Source: CAZMXI01 sp964570205 (GTDB lineage: Bacteria; Planctomycetota; Phycisphaerae; Tepidisphaerales; Tepidisphaeraceae). Taken from it: a stretch of 15,674 bases of DNA. Every line of letters begins with the position of its first letter. Position 1 is the stretch's first letter. Positions 1-6,630 of the stretch are shown here, piece after piece. Location of the stretch: NCBI GenBank assembly GCA_964570205.1, contig CAZMXI010000120.1:1-15674 (forward strand), written 5' to 3'. The translations under genes and the position numbers were made by a program. The notes under the pieces were generated by a model that saw nothing but the letters and a program-made list of their open reading frames with translations, was not told where the DNA came from and ran no database searches.

Positions 1-753
1 GAACTGGGCATCAAGCTCGAGGCCGTCGAGCTCAGCCACCTCGGCCGGGCCAAGCAGATCAAGATCGACAAGGACAACACCACGATCATCGAAGGCGCTG
101 GCAATGAAAAGATGATCAAGGGCCGCATCGAGCAGCTCAAGAACGAGATCGACCGCACCACCAGCGATTACGACAGGGAGAAGCTCCAGGAGCGGCTGGC
201 CAAGCTGGCCGGCGGCGTCGCGGTGATCAAGGTCGGGGCGGCCACCGAGGTCGCCATGAAGGAGAAGAAGGCCCGCGTCGAGGATGCCCTGCACGCCTGC
301 CGGGCGGCCGTCGAGGAAGGCATTCTGCCGGGCGGCGGCGTCGCCGTGATCCGCGCTGCGGCCAAGGTGCTCAAGGGCGCGCTGAAGCACGCCGCCAACG
401 ATGACCAGAAGATCGGCGTGGAGATTGTCCGCCGGGCCGTCGAGGCGCCCATCAAGCAGATCGCCGACAACGCCGGCGAGGATGGCGCGGTGGTGGCGCA
501 GAAGGTCAAGGAAAACGAGTCGCCCAGCTTCGGGTTCAACGCCCTGACGCATGAATACGGCGACCTGGTGAAGATGGGCGTAATCGTGCCGACGAAGGTC
601 GAGCGCACCGCCCTCCAGAACGCCGCGAGCATCGCCAGCCTGCTGCTGACGACCGACGCGATCGTCAGCGAGATCAAGGAAGACAAGCCCGAGCCCGCCG
701 GCGCCCCCGGCGGCGGCATGGGTGGCATGGGCGGCATGGGCGGGATGTACTGA
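1..753 (+). CDS. groEL: Chaperonin GroEL (Hsp60), C-terminal half, 5'-truncated by the window edge
   Basis: The open frame runs in from base 1 and gives 250 residues, matching roughly residue 300 to the end of a ~545-residue GroEL. Visible family signatures are TTIIEGAG, the segment SDYDREKLQERLAKLAGGVA, the equatorial-domain stretch around EDALHACRAAVEEGILPGGG (it contains the aspartate that activates ATP hydrolysis), the EAPIKQI segment, YGDLVKMGV and a C-terminal GGM repeat tail ending in MY. GroEL forms the cytosolic double-ring ATP-driven folding chamber with GroES; the GGM tails project into the cavity. The apical domain and the start lie outside the window, so whether groES precedes it cannot be seen. 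A strong terminator follows 33 bp after the stop, so this is the last gene of its transcript. The GGM tail suggests the canonical folding paralogue, though Planctomycetota often carry several groEL copies. The identity is certain. Confidence 0.98.
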   Translation, partial: ELGIKLEAVELSHLGRAKQIKIDKDNTTIIEGAGNEKMIKGRIEQLKNEIDRTTSDYDREKLQERLAKLAGGVAVIKVGAATEVAMKEKKARVEDALHACRAAVEEGILPGGGVAVIRAAAKVLKGALKHAANDDQKIGVEIVRRAVEAPIKQIADNAGEDGAVVAQKVKENESPSFGFNALTHEYGDLVKMGVIVPTKVERTALQNAASIASLLLTTDAIVSEIKEDKPEPAGAPGGGMGGMGGMGGMY

Positions 754-786
754 TCCCCTCTGCACCATTCTGATGGATAAGCCAGT

Positions 787-816
787 AAGCCCCGCGCGAA
801 ATCGCGGGGCTTCTTC
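787..816 (+). terminator. Rho-independent terminator after groEL
   Basis: A perfect 10-bp stem (787-796 AAGCCCCGCG pairing with 803-812) closes a 6-nt loop and runs into a T-rich tract (TTCTTCCTT). It starts 33 bp after the groEL stop codon and has the expected GC-rich stem plus U-tract for transcription on the + strand. Confidence 0.88.
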
Positions 817-861
817 CTTCACTGTGACTTCCTGGCTTCCCCATGAGCCGATGAGCAAACC

Positions 862-890
862 TGGAAGAACGGCGAGCCTTGCCGTATAGT
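862..890 (+). promoter_or_regulatory. Candidate promoter for the winged-helix gene
   Basis: TATAGT at 885-890 resembles a -10 box (5 of 6 matches to TATAAT). The hexamer 17 bp upstream, TGGAAG at 862-867, is a poor -35 (3 of 6). It lies between the groEL terminator and the next gene's ribosome binding site, where a promoter is needed. The evidence is the -10 match and the position only. Confidence 0.3.
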
Positions 891-934
891 TGCGATCTGC
901 TCCCGGGGTCCGATTCTCCTGATCGGAGGTGGCG

Positions 935-1328
935 ATGACCTGGTTGACGGACATCATTCGCGGTCTACGTGGTCTCGGTGGCGAAGCTCTNNNNNNNNNN
1001 ACACAATCGGCGGGAGGCACTTCCGGCCAACTACGATTCGGCGATCAGGGCACTGCTACAGAAGTACTGTTCATCATCGGCACAATACAAGAAGGGCAAT
1101 CCAGACCTGTTTGCCAATCCGAGTCGCGGGTATTGGGCTTTAAGGCGTGTAGCGAACCCTGTCAGCGTAAGGCTCAATCAAATTGACCTTTGGTCGGTGG
1201 CGCTTCAAGAAATGTCGGAGGCGGAATTGTTGGCCCTGAGAACGGAGGATGACGTCATCGCGGCTTTGGAAGCGCGGGCCAAGTCTGCGCTGCTCAGCCC
1301 AGCACCTCATCCGCCGGAATCGGCTTGA
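935..1328 (+). CDS. Small winged-helix (HTH) protein, interrupted by an assembly gap
   Basis: The ATG at 935 follows a strong Shine-Dalgarno GGAGGT (925-930). The GTG at 929 overlaps that site and is rejected as a start. Before the gap the frame reads MTWLTDIIRGLRGLGGEAL. After the gap a different nominal frame reads LPANYDSAIRALLQKYCSSS, then DLF and GYWALR, to a TGA at 1326-1328. This resembles the N-terminal winged-helix domain seen on some restriction-endonuclease-like and HNH nucleases, here followed by a ~50-residue tail without a visible nuclease motif. I infer DNA binding; the partner or target is unknown. The two halves join only if the true gap is a multiple of three. The 3' end overlaps the antisense antitoxin-like gene by 35 bp. 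Base composition after the gap is visibly less GC-rich than neighbouring genes, which hints at acquisition by transfer. Confidence 0.6.
991..1000. other. Assembly gap (ten Ns)
   Basis: A run of exactly ten N characters sits inside the winged-helix reading frame. Ten is probably a scaffolder's default. Frame arithmetic needs a true length divisible by three. Confidence 0.97.
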
Positions 1329-1503
1329 CCTTCCCTGCCGCCAGTTCGCCACTCCTTCGCTCGACTTCCTCCGACCAGGCCGTCTCGATTTGTCGGCGCT
1401 GCTCGCCCTCCAGGCTTGCCCACAGCCTTTCGGCCAGGTCTGCCCGCTCGTCCGGGGGCAGCGCCATGGCCTGGTCGATCAGCTTCTGATGCCTGGGACT
1501 CAT
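1294..1503 (-). CDS. Antitoxin-like addiction module component (TIGR02574 type), apparently orphan
   Basis: The gene encodes 69 residues, starting at the ATG at 1503 behind a GGAGG 5 nt upstream, and ends at a TGA at 1294. The protein shows the recognisable layout of the TIGR02574/unstable-antitoxin family: an N-terminal helix with ALPPDERADLAERLWASL (residues 14-31), a central ETAWSEEVERR (40-50) and the typical C-terminal GKVKPIPADEV (57-67), which in this family wraps around a RelE/ParE-type toxin. In this family the toxin gene normally lies immediately downstream. Here downstream (below 1294) is the opposite-strand winged-helix gene, with no RelE-like frame. The gene therefore looks like an orphan antitoxin, a solitary regulator or a remnant. 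The tail-to-tail overlap with the winged-helix gene is 35 bp. Family recognition is good; the biological role is inferred. Confidence 0.82.
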   Translation of the reverse strand: MSPRHQKLIDQAMALPPDERADLAERLWASLEGEQRRQIETAWSEEVERRSGELAAGKVKPIPADEVLG

Positions 1504-1629
1504 GCGGACCTCCACCGTGACCAGAATCGTCCGGTTTCGGGCCGTCAATGCGAAAGGCCAAACGGCCAGGCCGGCCAGGCCGCGGCGGATTGTCTTTCGC
1601 GGGCGTTTGTAATACGCTTCTGGCCAGAC

Positions 1630-2166
1630 ATGCGTACGCAATACGATCGGGCCGACGTCGAGCGGGTCATCGAGCAACTGGCCGGCAGGATCGCCGCGGC
1701 CTTCCAGCCCGACCAGCCCCTGAACATCATCGGCGTGCGGACGCGCGGCGAGACCCTCGCCAGGCGCGTCACCGCCAGCCTCCAGCGCAAGGGCTTTGCC
1801 CGCATCGGCCGGGGCATCCTCGACATCACCCTCTACCGCGACGACCTGTCGGAGATCGGGCCGACGCCGATGGTCCGGCCGACCGAAATCGAGGTTGACA
1901 TCAACCACGTGCCGCTGGTGCTGGTGGATGATGTGCTGTTCACCGGGCGGTCGGTGCGGTCGGCGCTGAACGCCCTGGCCGACTTCGGCCGGCCCAGCGT
2001 CATCCGCCTGGCGGTGCTGGTGGACCGCGGCGGACGCGAGTTGCCGATCGCGGCCGATTTCGTCGGCCTGACGCTCAAGGATGTGCCCGACGACCATCGC
2101 GTGAACGTGCATTTCGTGGAGAACGACGGGGCCGACGAGATTCTCGTCGAGCCCACATTGGGCTAG
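1630..2166 (+). CDS. pyrR: Bifunctional pyrimidine regulator / uracil phosphoribosyltransferase PyrR
   Basis: The product is 178 residues, close to the ~180 usual for PyrR. Signatures are IIGVRTRGETLARR (33-46), DITLYRDD (65-72), the PRPP-binding loop VLVDDVLFTGRS (97-108) and DRGGRELPI (132-140). PyrR enzymes convert uracil and PRPP to UMP; in Gram-positive bacteria they also bind pyr mRNA and cause attenuation. Immediate linkage to pyrB, 45 bp downstream, supports a pyrimidine operon. There is no good Shine-Dalgarno; a -10-like TAATAC (1610-1615) would give only a very short leader, so a PyrR-binding attenuator upstream of pyrR is unlikely. After RELPI, the arginine and lysine that recur in Bacillus PyrR and contribute to RNA contact appear changed (AADFVGLTL here), so RNA binding may be altered; this comparison is from memory. 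A longer frame upstream has no family similarity. Confidence 0.93.
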   Translation: MRTQYDRADVERVIEQLAGRIAAAFQPDQPLNIIGVRTRGETLARRVTASLQRKGFARIGRGILDITLYRDDLSEIGPTPMVRPTEIEVDINHVPLVLVDDVLFTGRSVRSALNALADFGRPSVIRLAVLVDRGGRELPIAADFVGLTLKDVPDDHRVNVHFVENDGADEILVEPTLG

Positions 2167-2211
2167 CCTTCGCCTTGGGCGGAGACAGGCTGGCGCCGGG
2201 AGCCAAACGAC

Positions 2212-3174
2212 ATGCCAAGCGACGCGTCACATCGCTGGAAGCACAAGCACATGCTGGGGCTGGAGCAGCTTTCGGCCGAGGACATCGGCTACGTGCTGAA
2301 CACGGCCGACTCGTTCAAGGAAGTTTCGACGCGCTCGATCAAGAAGGTGCCGGCTCTGCGCGGGCGGGTGATGGTGAACCTGTTCTTCGAGGATTCCACG
2401 CGCACGCGCACAAGCTTCTCGCTGGCGGCGTCGCGACTGTCGGCCGACATCCTGGACTTCTCCGCCAAGGGCTCCAGCGTCTCCAAGGGCGAGACGCTCA
2501 TCGACACCGCCCGCAACATTGAGGCGATGGGCATCGACATCATCGTCCTGCGGCACCAGGCGGCCGGTGCGGCCGAACTGCTCAGCCGGAACGTCCAGTG
2601 CTCGGTGCTGAACGCCGGCGACGGCGCTCACGAGCACCCGACACAGGGCCTGCTGGACATCTACACCATCCGCGAGCGATTCGGGCGAATCGCGGGGCTG
2701 AAGGTCGCCATCGTCGGCGACATCGTTAACAGCCGCGTCGCCCGTTCCGACCTGTGGGGCCTGAAGAAGTTGGGCGCTGAGGTGATTCTGGTCGGCCCGC
2801 CCACGCTGCTGCCGCGCAGCTTCGAACAGCTTGGCGCTCGCGTGGTGCACGACTTTGATTCGGTGGTGGGGGAGGTTGACGTCATCAACATGCTGCGCAT
2901 CCAGTTCGAGCGCATCCAGTCGAGCCAATTCCCGTCGGTGCGGGAGTTCACGCACCTGTTCGGCCTGACCCGCGAGCGATTCGGGCGCTGCAAGAAGGAT
3001 GTGTTCGTGATGCACCCCGGTCCCATGAACCGCGGGCTGGAGATCTCCAGCAGCATCGCCGACGGCGCGCAATCCGGCATCCTCAAGCAGGTGGCCAACG
3101 GGCTGGCCGTGCGCATGGCAGCGCTCTACCTCGTCACCCACCACGAGCCCCGCAAGGACAAAGCCCGCAAGTAG
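2212..3174 (+). CDS. pyrB: Aspartate carbamoyltransferase, catalytic chain
   Basis: The product is 320 residues, normal for the family. It makes N-carbamoyl-aspartate from carbamoyl phosphate and aspartate, the committed step of de novo pyrimidine synthesis, in the cytosol. Visible motifs are the carbamoyl-phosphate loop STRTRTSF (62-69), the mobile-loop SKGET with Lys92, RH at 114-115, HPTQ (142-145), the aspartate-binding RIQFER region (229-234) and MHPGPMNRG (267-275). The start at 2212 is chosen because GGGAG lies 9 nt upstream and the N-terminus then aligns with the family. It is the second gene of a pyrR-pyrB pair. pyrC, a common next gene, does not follow, and no pyrI regulatory chain is seen. 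The last ten residues are a basic Lys/Arg-rich tail that looks like a local extension. Confidence 0.97.
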   Translation: MPSDASHRWKHKHMLGLEQLSAEDIGYVLNTADSFKEVSTRSIKKVPALRGRVMVNLFFEDSTRTRTSFSLAASRLSADILDFSAKGSSVSKGETLIDTARNIEAMGIDIIVLRHQAAGAAELLSRNVQCSVLNAGDGAHEHPTQGLLDIYTIRERFGRIAGLKVAIVGDIVNSRVARSDLWGLKKLGAEVILVGPPTLLPRSFEQLGARVVHDFDSVVGEVDVINMLRIQFERIQSSQFPSVREFTHLFGLTRERFGRCKKDVFVMHPGPMNRGLEISSSIADGAQSGILKQVANGLAVRMAALYLVTHHEPRKDKARK

Positions 3175-3198
3175 GCGGCGGTCCGGGGCGGCGGGTTC

Positions 3199-3227
3199 TG
3201 GATATCCGAGTTGATCGGCGGTAATCT
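3199..3227 (+). promoter_or_regulatory. Candidate promoter for the RbsD/FucU gene
   Basis: TGGATA (3199-3204, 4 of 6 to TTGACA) and TAATCT (3222-3227, 4 of 6 to TATAAT) are separated by 17 bp. They would start a transcript about 29 nt before the ATG, enough to carry the strong ribosome binding site at 3252-3256. The match is modest but position and spacing are right. Confidence 0.35.
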
Positions 3228-3262
3228 GCGATCACCTTAACCAGAAGGATTGGAGGAAACAC

Positions 3263-3715
3263 ATGCTCAAGAGCCAGCTTCTGCATCCCGCGATCACTGC
3301 CGCCCTGGCCAAGGCCGGGCACAGCAGCAAGGTGCTGATTTCCGACGGCAACTACCCCCACTGGACCAAGAAAGGTCCCAACGCCGAGGTGATCTACATG
3401 AACCTCGCCCCCGGGCTGGTCAATTGCACCGACGTGCTCAAGACGCTGGTGACGGCCATTCCGATCGAAAAGGCCGAGGTCATGGAGCCGATGAAGACCG
3501 GTCCCTATGCCCTGAAGGAAGACCCCCCGATCTGGAATGAATTCCGCCAGATTCTTCACGCCGCCGCGGTGGACATCGAGCTGGACAAGGTCGAGCGCTT
3601 CAAGTTCTACGAGGTGGCCGGCACGCCCGACGTCTGCCTGACGATTGCCACGGGCGAGCAGCGCATCTACGCGAACCTGCTGCTGACCATCGGTGTGGTG
3701 AAGCCCAAGGCCTGA
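3263..3715 (+). CDS. RbsD/FucU-family sugar mutarotase (pyranase)
   Basis: The product is 150 residues with a strong Shine-Dalgarno GGAGG (3252-3256) 6 nt before the ATG. The N-terminus LLHPAITAALAKAGHSSKVL and ISDGNYPH place His20 and Asp28 exactly as in E. coli RbsD. The C-terminus carries the conserved YANLLLTIGV with Tyr136, the third active-site position. Members interconvert ring forms or anomers of monosaccharides: ribose pyran/furan for RbsD, alpha/beta fucose for FucU. The length and the central part resemble FucU-like proteins more than the 139-residue RbsD, but substrate cannot be decided. It stands alone, with no sugar kinase, transporter or isomerase beside it, and so may serve general sugar handling. 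It converges on the CLC gene with 34 bp between stops, where a 5-bp hairpin (3734-3747) is only a weak shared-terminator candidate. Confidence 0.88.
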   Translation: MLKSQLLHPAITAALAKAGHSSKVLISDGNYPHWTKKGPNAEVIYMNLAPGLVNCTDVLKTLVTAIPIEKAEVMEPMKTGPYALKEDPPIWNEFRQILHAAAVDIELDKVERFKFYEVAGTPDVCLTIATGEQRIYANLLLTIGVVKPKA

Positions 3716-3749
3716 CAAGCCGACACGGTGGCACGGCGAGTGCGCCGCG

Positions 3750-5678
3750 TCAGCCCTCCGCAAGTCCCTTCTGGTATCGCCGCATCAGCGCTGCGCGGCT
3801 GATGACGCCGCAGACCTTGCCTGATGTCTTCGAGACCGACACCGGCAGGTGGTCCACATCGTGCAGGGCGAAGGCGTCCAACACGCTGGCCAGGTCATCG
3901 CTCACGCCCACCATCGGCACCTCGCCGCGCATCAACTCGCCGACGACCAACAACGGCACCGCCTCGCGCTGGAGCAGGGCGGTCTTGATGTCGTCGGCCA
4001 CCAGCATTCCCACATAGTCTCCCCGCTCATCGCAGACGACAAAATTACCGGTCTCGGTCTGATCGGCCAACTCCAGCGCCTTCTGCAGTGGATCATCCTC
4101 TCGCACCACCATCGCGGGCTCCAGTTCCGTCTGCTCCACGGTCAATCGACGAAGCAGGGTCAGGTCGGCCATCGTGCCGACGCGAATCCCCCTGGCGCGC
4201 AGGCCCATCGTGTAGATCGAGTCGCGGAAGATCAGCCGCGCTGTGCCGGTGGCGACGATCGTCGCGAGCATTGCCGGCAGGATGACTTTGTGGTCGTGCG
4301 TCAGGTCGAACACGATCAGGATCGACGCCAGCGGCGCGTGCACGACGGCCGCCAGCACCGCGCCCATGCCGACGAGGGCATACACGTGTGGCTGCACATC
4401 CATGCCCATGACCCGCAAGAGCAGCCCAAGAAACCCGCCTGCGGCAGCCCCCAGGAACAACGACGGAGCGATGATGCCGCCGCTGCCGCCGCTGGAGAGG
4501 GTCATGCCCGTCGCCGCGACCTTCAGCGCAGCCAGAGTCCCGAGCAACAACAGGAGCTGGCCCGACGGCAGTTCGCTGTACAGACCCGGCACGTCGCCGG
4601 CGGTGGTTTCAGCGCCTGGTCCACGGATCAACTGGCTGATGACGCCGTAGCCGTCGCTGAAGAAAGCCGGCAGCGGGTAGTCTTCGAAGGCGATGGGCTT
4701 GGGCCGGTCAAGCAGCCACCAGCCGAAAACCATGACGTAGAGAACGCCGGTCGCCCCCAGCATCGCTCCGCCCAGCGCCGGCCTCAGCGGCTGGGGCAGA
4801 GGCACTTTCCTGAACCAGACCTCGGTCCGGTGCATGGTCTTGGTGAGGGCCAGGCCGACGGCGCCGCAGAGCGCACCCAGCACAACGAAGTTGACCATAT
4901 GGCCCCAGGACAGCTCGCGGTGGCCGATGATCTCCCACGGCGCCATCGCGAAGATCGCCTCGTAAGGCCGATCGGGGTGAATGATCAGAAAGATGCCCTT
5001 GGTCGTGACGTTGGCGATGACACTGGCGAGAACGACCGGCGTGAACGTGCGGATGGAGAAGTCAAGCAGGATGACTTCCAGCGTGAAGAAGACGCCGCCA
5101 ATGGGCGAGTTGAAGATCGCGCTGATTCCCGCCGCGCTCCCGCAGCCGATGAGCAGCGGCATGTGCGGCCGGGCGACGCGAAAAAGCTGCCCGATGCCGG
5201 AGGCGATCCCCGCGCCGATCTGCACGATCGGCCCCTCGGCGCCGGCCGAGCCGCCGGTGCCCATGGTGATGCCGCTGGTCAGGATTTTCTCCATCGCTGT
5301 AATGGGCCGGATGATTCCGCTGGAGCGGATCACGGATTCCATCACGTCGAGAATCCCGTGTCCTTCGCGGGTTCGAAAGGCATACCGGTTGACGAGGCCG
5401 ACGGCCAGTCCGCCGCCCGCCGGGAGCAGGACGAGCAGCCAGATGCCGTTGCCGTAGAGGTCCAGATGGGGGTTCAGACGATCATAGAGGCCGTTGCGAA
5501 TGCCGACGATCAGCAGGTGGAATCCCACGGCGGCGGCCGAGGTGATGATCCCCACGATGACCGCCAGGATCAGCAGATAGCTGTCACCGCGGAAGCCGAG
5601 CCGGGCCAGCATCCTCTCCATGAGGACCCGGAGTCGAGCGCCTGCCATTGTGAAGCCCGAGAACATCGGGCGAAGCAT
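3750..5678 (-). CDS. CLC-family chloride channel or Cl-/H+ antiporter with C-terminal CBS pair
   Basis: With the start at 5678 the protein has 642 residues: a CLC membrane core (about 30-500) and two CBS domains (about 512-575 and 577-637) that usually sense adenine nucleotides. Conserved parts are GAEGPIVQIG (146-155) with the gating glutamate at 148, NSPIGGVFFTLE, GGSGGIIAPSLFLGA (397-411), HAPLASILIVFDLT and the SIYT tyrosine (489). Unusual are GHGIL (106-110) where GSGIP or GHGVP is common, and GAEGP where GREGP is common. The start at 5678 is preferred because GGAG lies 7 nt upstream; starting at 5762 would translate through the terminator hairpin of the preceding sigma gene. In-frame ATGs at 5648 and 5621 lack a ribosome site. 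Channel versus antiporter cannot be settled from sequence alone. Confidence 0.94.
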   Translation of the reverse strand: MLRPMFSGFTMAGARLRVLMERMLARLGFRGDSYLLILAVIVGIITSAAAVGFHLLIVGIRNGLYDRLNPHLDLYGNGIWLLVLLPAGGGLAVGLVNRYAFRTREGHGILDVMESVIRSSGIIRPITAMEKILTSGITMGTGGSAGAEGPIVQIGAGIASGIGQLFRVARPHMPLLIGCGSAAGISAIFNSPIGGVFFTLEVILLDFSIRTFTPVVLASVIANVTTKGIFLIIHPDRPYEAIFAMAPWEIIGHRELSWGHMVNFVVLGALCGAVGLALTKTMHRTEVWFRKVPLPQPLRPALGGAMLGATGVLYVMVFGWWLLDRPKPIAFEDYPLPAFFSDGYGVISQLIRGPGAETTAGDVPGLYSELPSGQLLLLLGTLAALKVAATGMTLSSGGSGGIIAPSLFLGAAAGGFLGLLLRVMGMDVQPHVYALVGMGAVLAAVVHAPLASILIVFDLTHDHKVILPAMLATIVATGTARLIFRDSIYTMGLRARGIRVGTMADLTLLRRLTVEQTELEPAMVVREDDPLQKALELADQTETGNFVVCDERGDYVGMLVADDIKTALLQREAVPLLVVGELMRGEVPMVGVSDDLASVLDAFALHDVDHLPVSVSKTSGKVCGVISRAALMRRYQKGLAEG

Positions 5679-5715
5679 ACTGGCGCTCCGCCACGCCCGC
5701 CACCCCCGAAGACAG

Positions 5716-5746
5716 AACACCGACGGGCGGCTTTCGCCGCCCGTCG
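5716..5746 (-). terminator. Rho-independent terminator after the sigma factor gene
   Basis: A perfect 11-bp inverted repeat (5721-5731 and 5736-5746) encloses a 4-nt loop that reads GAAA on the - strand. It starts 26 bp after the sigma factor stop and runs into a moderately T-rich stretch (GTGTTCTGTCTTC). It separates the sigma gene from the CLC gene, although the uneven U-tract may allow read-through. Confidence 0.75.
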
Positions 5747-5772
5747 CTCTCACCCTCTGCAAAATCGGCAGC

Positions 5773-6597
5773 TTAAACCTTGACGAGCATCGAGTCTCGC
5801 AGCTTGCGCAGGGCCTCGTGTTCGATCTGCCGCACGCGTTCGCGCGTCAGACCGATGCGTTCGCCGATCTGCTTGAGCGTCATCGGGTCTTCGCCCGCCA
5901 GTCCGTATCGCAGCCGCAGGATCGTGGCCTCTCGCTCGTCGATGTTCTCCAGCAGGTCCATCAGGTGGCGGATGTTGTCATCCTCGAGCACCGCCTCATC
6001 GGGCGGCGGGTTGTTGGAATCGGCCACCAGGTCATTGATCGTCAGTTCGCCGTCCGCGCTGCCCGACTGGGTCGGCGTGTTCACTGCGCGGATTGCCTTG
6101 CGGATGATCCGCAGCTTCTTCGGCGACATTTTCAGATGCGTCGATAACTCGTCGATCGTGGGCAGGCGCCCAAGCGTTTCCTCCAGCTCGCGCATCGCCT
6201 GTTTCATCTTGCTCATCATCTCGACCATGTAGGCCGGGATATGGATCGGCTGGACGCTGTTGATCAGCGCCCGCTTGATTGCCTGCTTGATCCACCACGA
6301 TGCATAGGTGCTGAAGCGTGTCCCGTTCTCGGGGTCGAAGCCCTCGACGGCCTTGAGCAGACCGATGTTTCCCTCCTCGATCAGGTCGGGCAGGCTCAGG
6401 CCCCGCCCCACGAAATGTTTCGCCAGATTGACCACAAGGCGCAGGTTCGATCGAACCATCTTCTCCCGCGCTTCGGCGTCGTTGTGCTGGATGATCCGCC
6501 GGGCAAGGATTTTCTCCTGCTCCGCGGTCAGCAGCGGGGCCTCATTGATCTGCTTGAGGTAAAGCTGCAGCCCGGATTGAACAGCGGCTGATGCCAT
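5773..6597 (-). CDS. RNA polymerase sigma factor, RpoD/SigA-related (group 2-like)
   Basis: The product is 274 residues and directs RNA polymerase to promoters. Domains are region 1.2 (about 9-35, LYLKQINEAPLLTAEQE), region 2 (50-115, including NLRLVVNLAKHFVGRGLSL, the core-binding DLIEEGNIGLLKAVEGFDP and the -10-recognising RFSTYASWWIKQAI), region 3 (125-175) and region 4 (205-270) with the -35-binding helix-turn-helix TLKQIGERIGLTRERVRQIE. Region 1.1 is absent, so it is smaller than a housekeeping RpoD and looks like a group 2 factor, although short primary-like sigmas are common in Planctomycetota. The ATG at 6597 has GGGGA 7 nt upstream. The ATG at 6630 would add 11 residues, but its GGAGG is only 1 nt from the codon. 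It is followed by a clear terminator and then the CLC gene. Confidence 0.95.
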   Translation of the reverse strand: MASAAVQSGLQLYLKQINEAPLLTAEQEKILARRIIQHNDAEAREKMVRSNLRLVVNLAKHFVGRGLSLPDLIEEGNIGLLKAVEGFDPENGTRFSTYASWWIKQAIKRALINSVQPIHIPAYMVEMMSKMKQAMRELEETLGRLPTIDELSTHLKMSPKKLRIIRKAIRAVNTPTQSGSADGELTINDLVADSNNPPPDEAVLEDDNIRHLMDLLENIDEREATILRLRYGLAGEDPMTLKQIGERIGLTRERVRQIEHEALRKLRDSMLVKV

Positions 6598-6630
6598 GCT
6601 CTTGTCCCCATCCAGTGTTCCTGCGTCCAT

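Noticed and set aside
1140..1352. A 70-residue - strand frame that could have been the missing toxin
   Set aside because: It overlaps the end of the antitoxin gene, lies antisense to the winged-helix gene and shows no RelE/ParE pattern.
3849..5783. A 644-residue open frame on the + strand
   Set aside because: It is antisense to the well-supported CLC gene and is rich in Gln, Arg, Asp and His, as expected for a shadow frame in GC-rich DNA.
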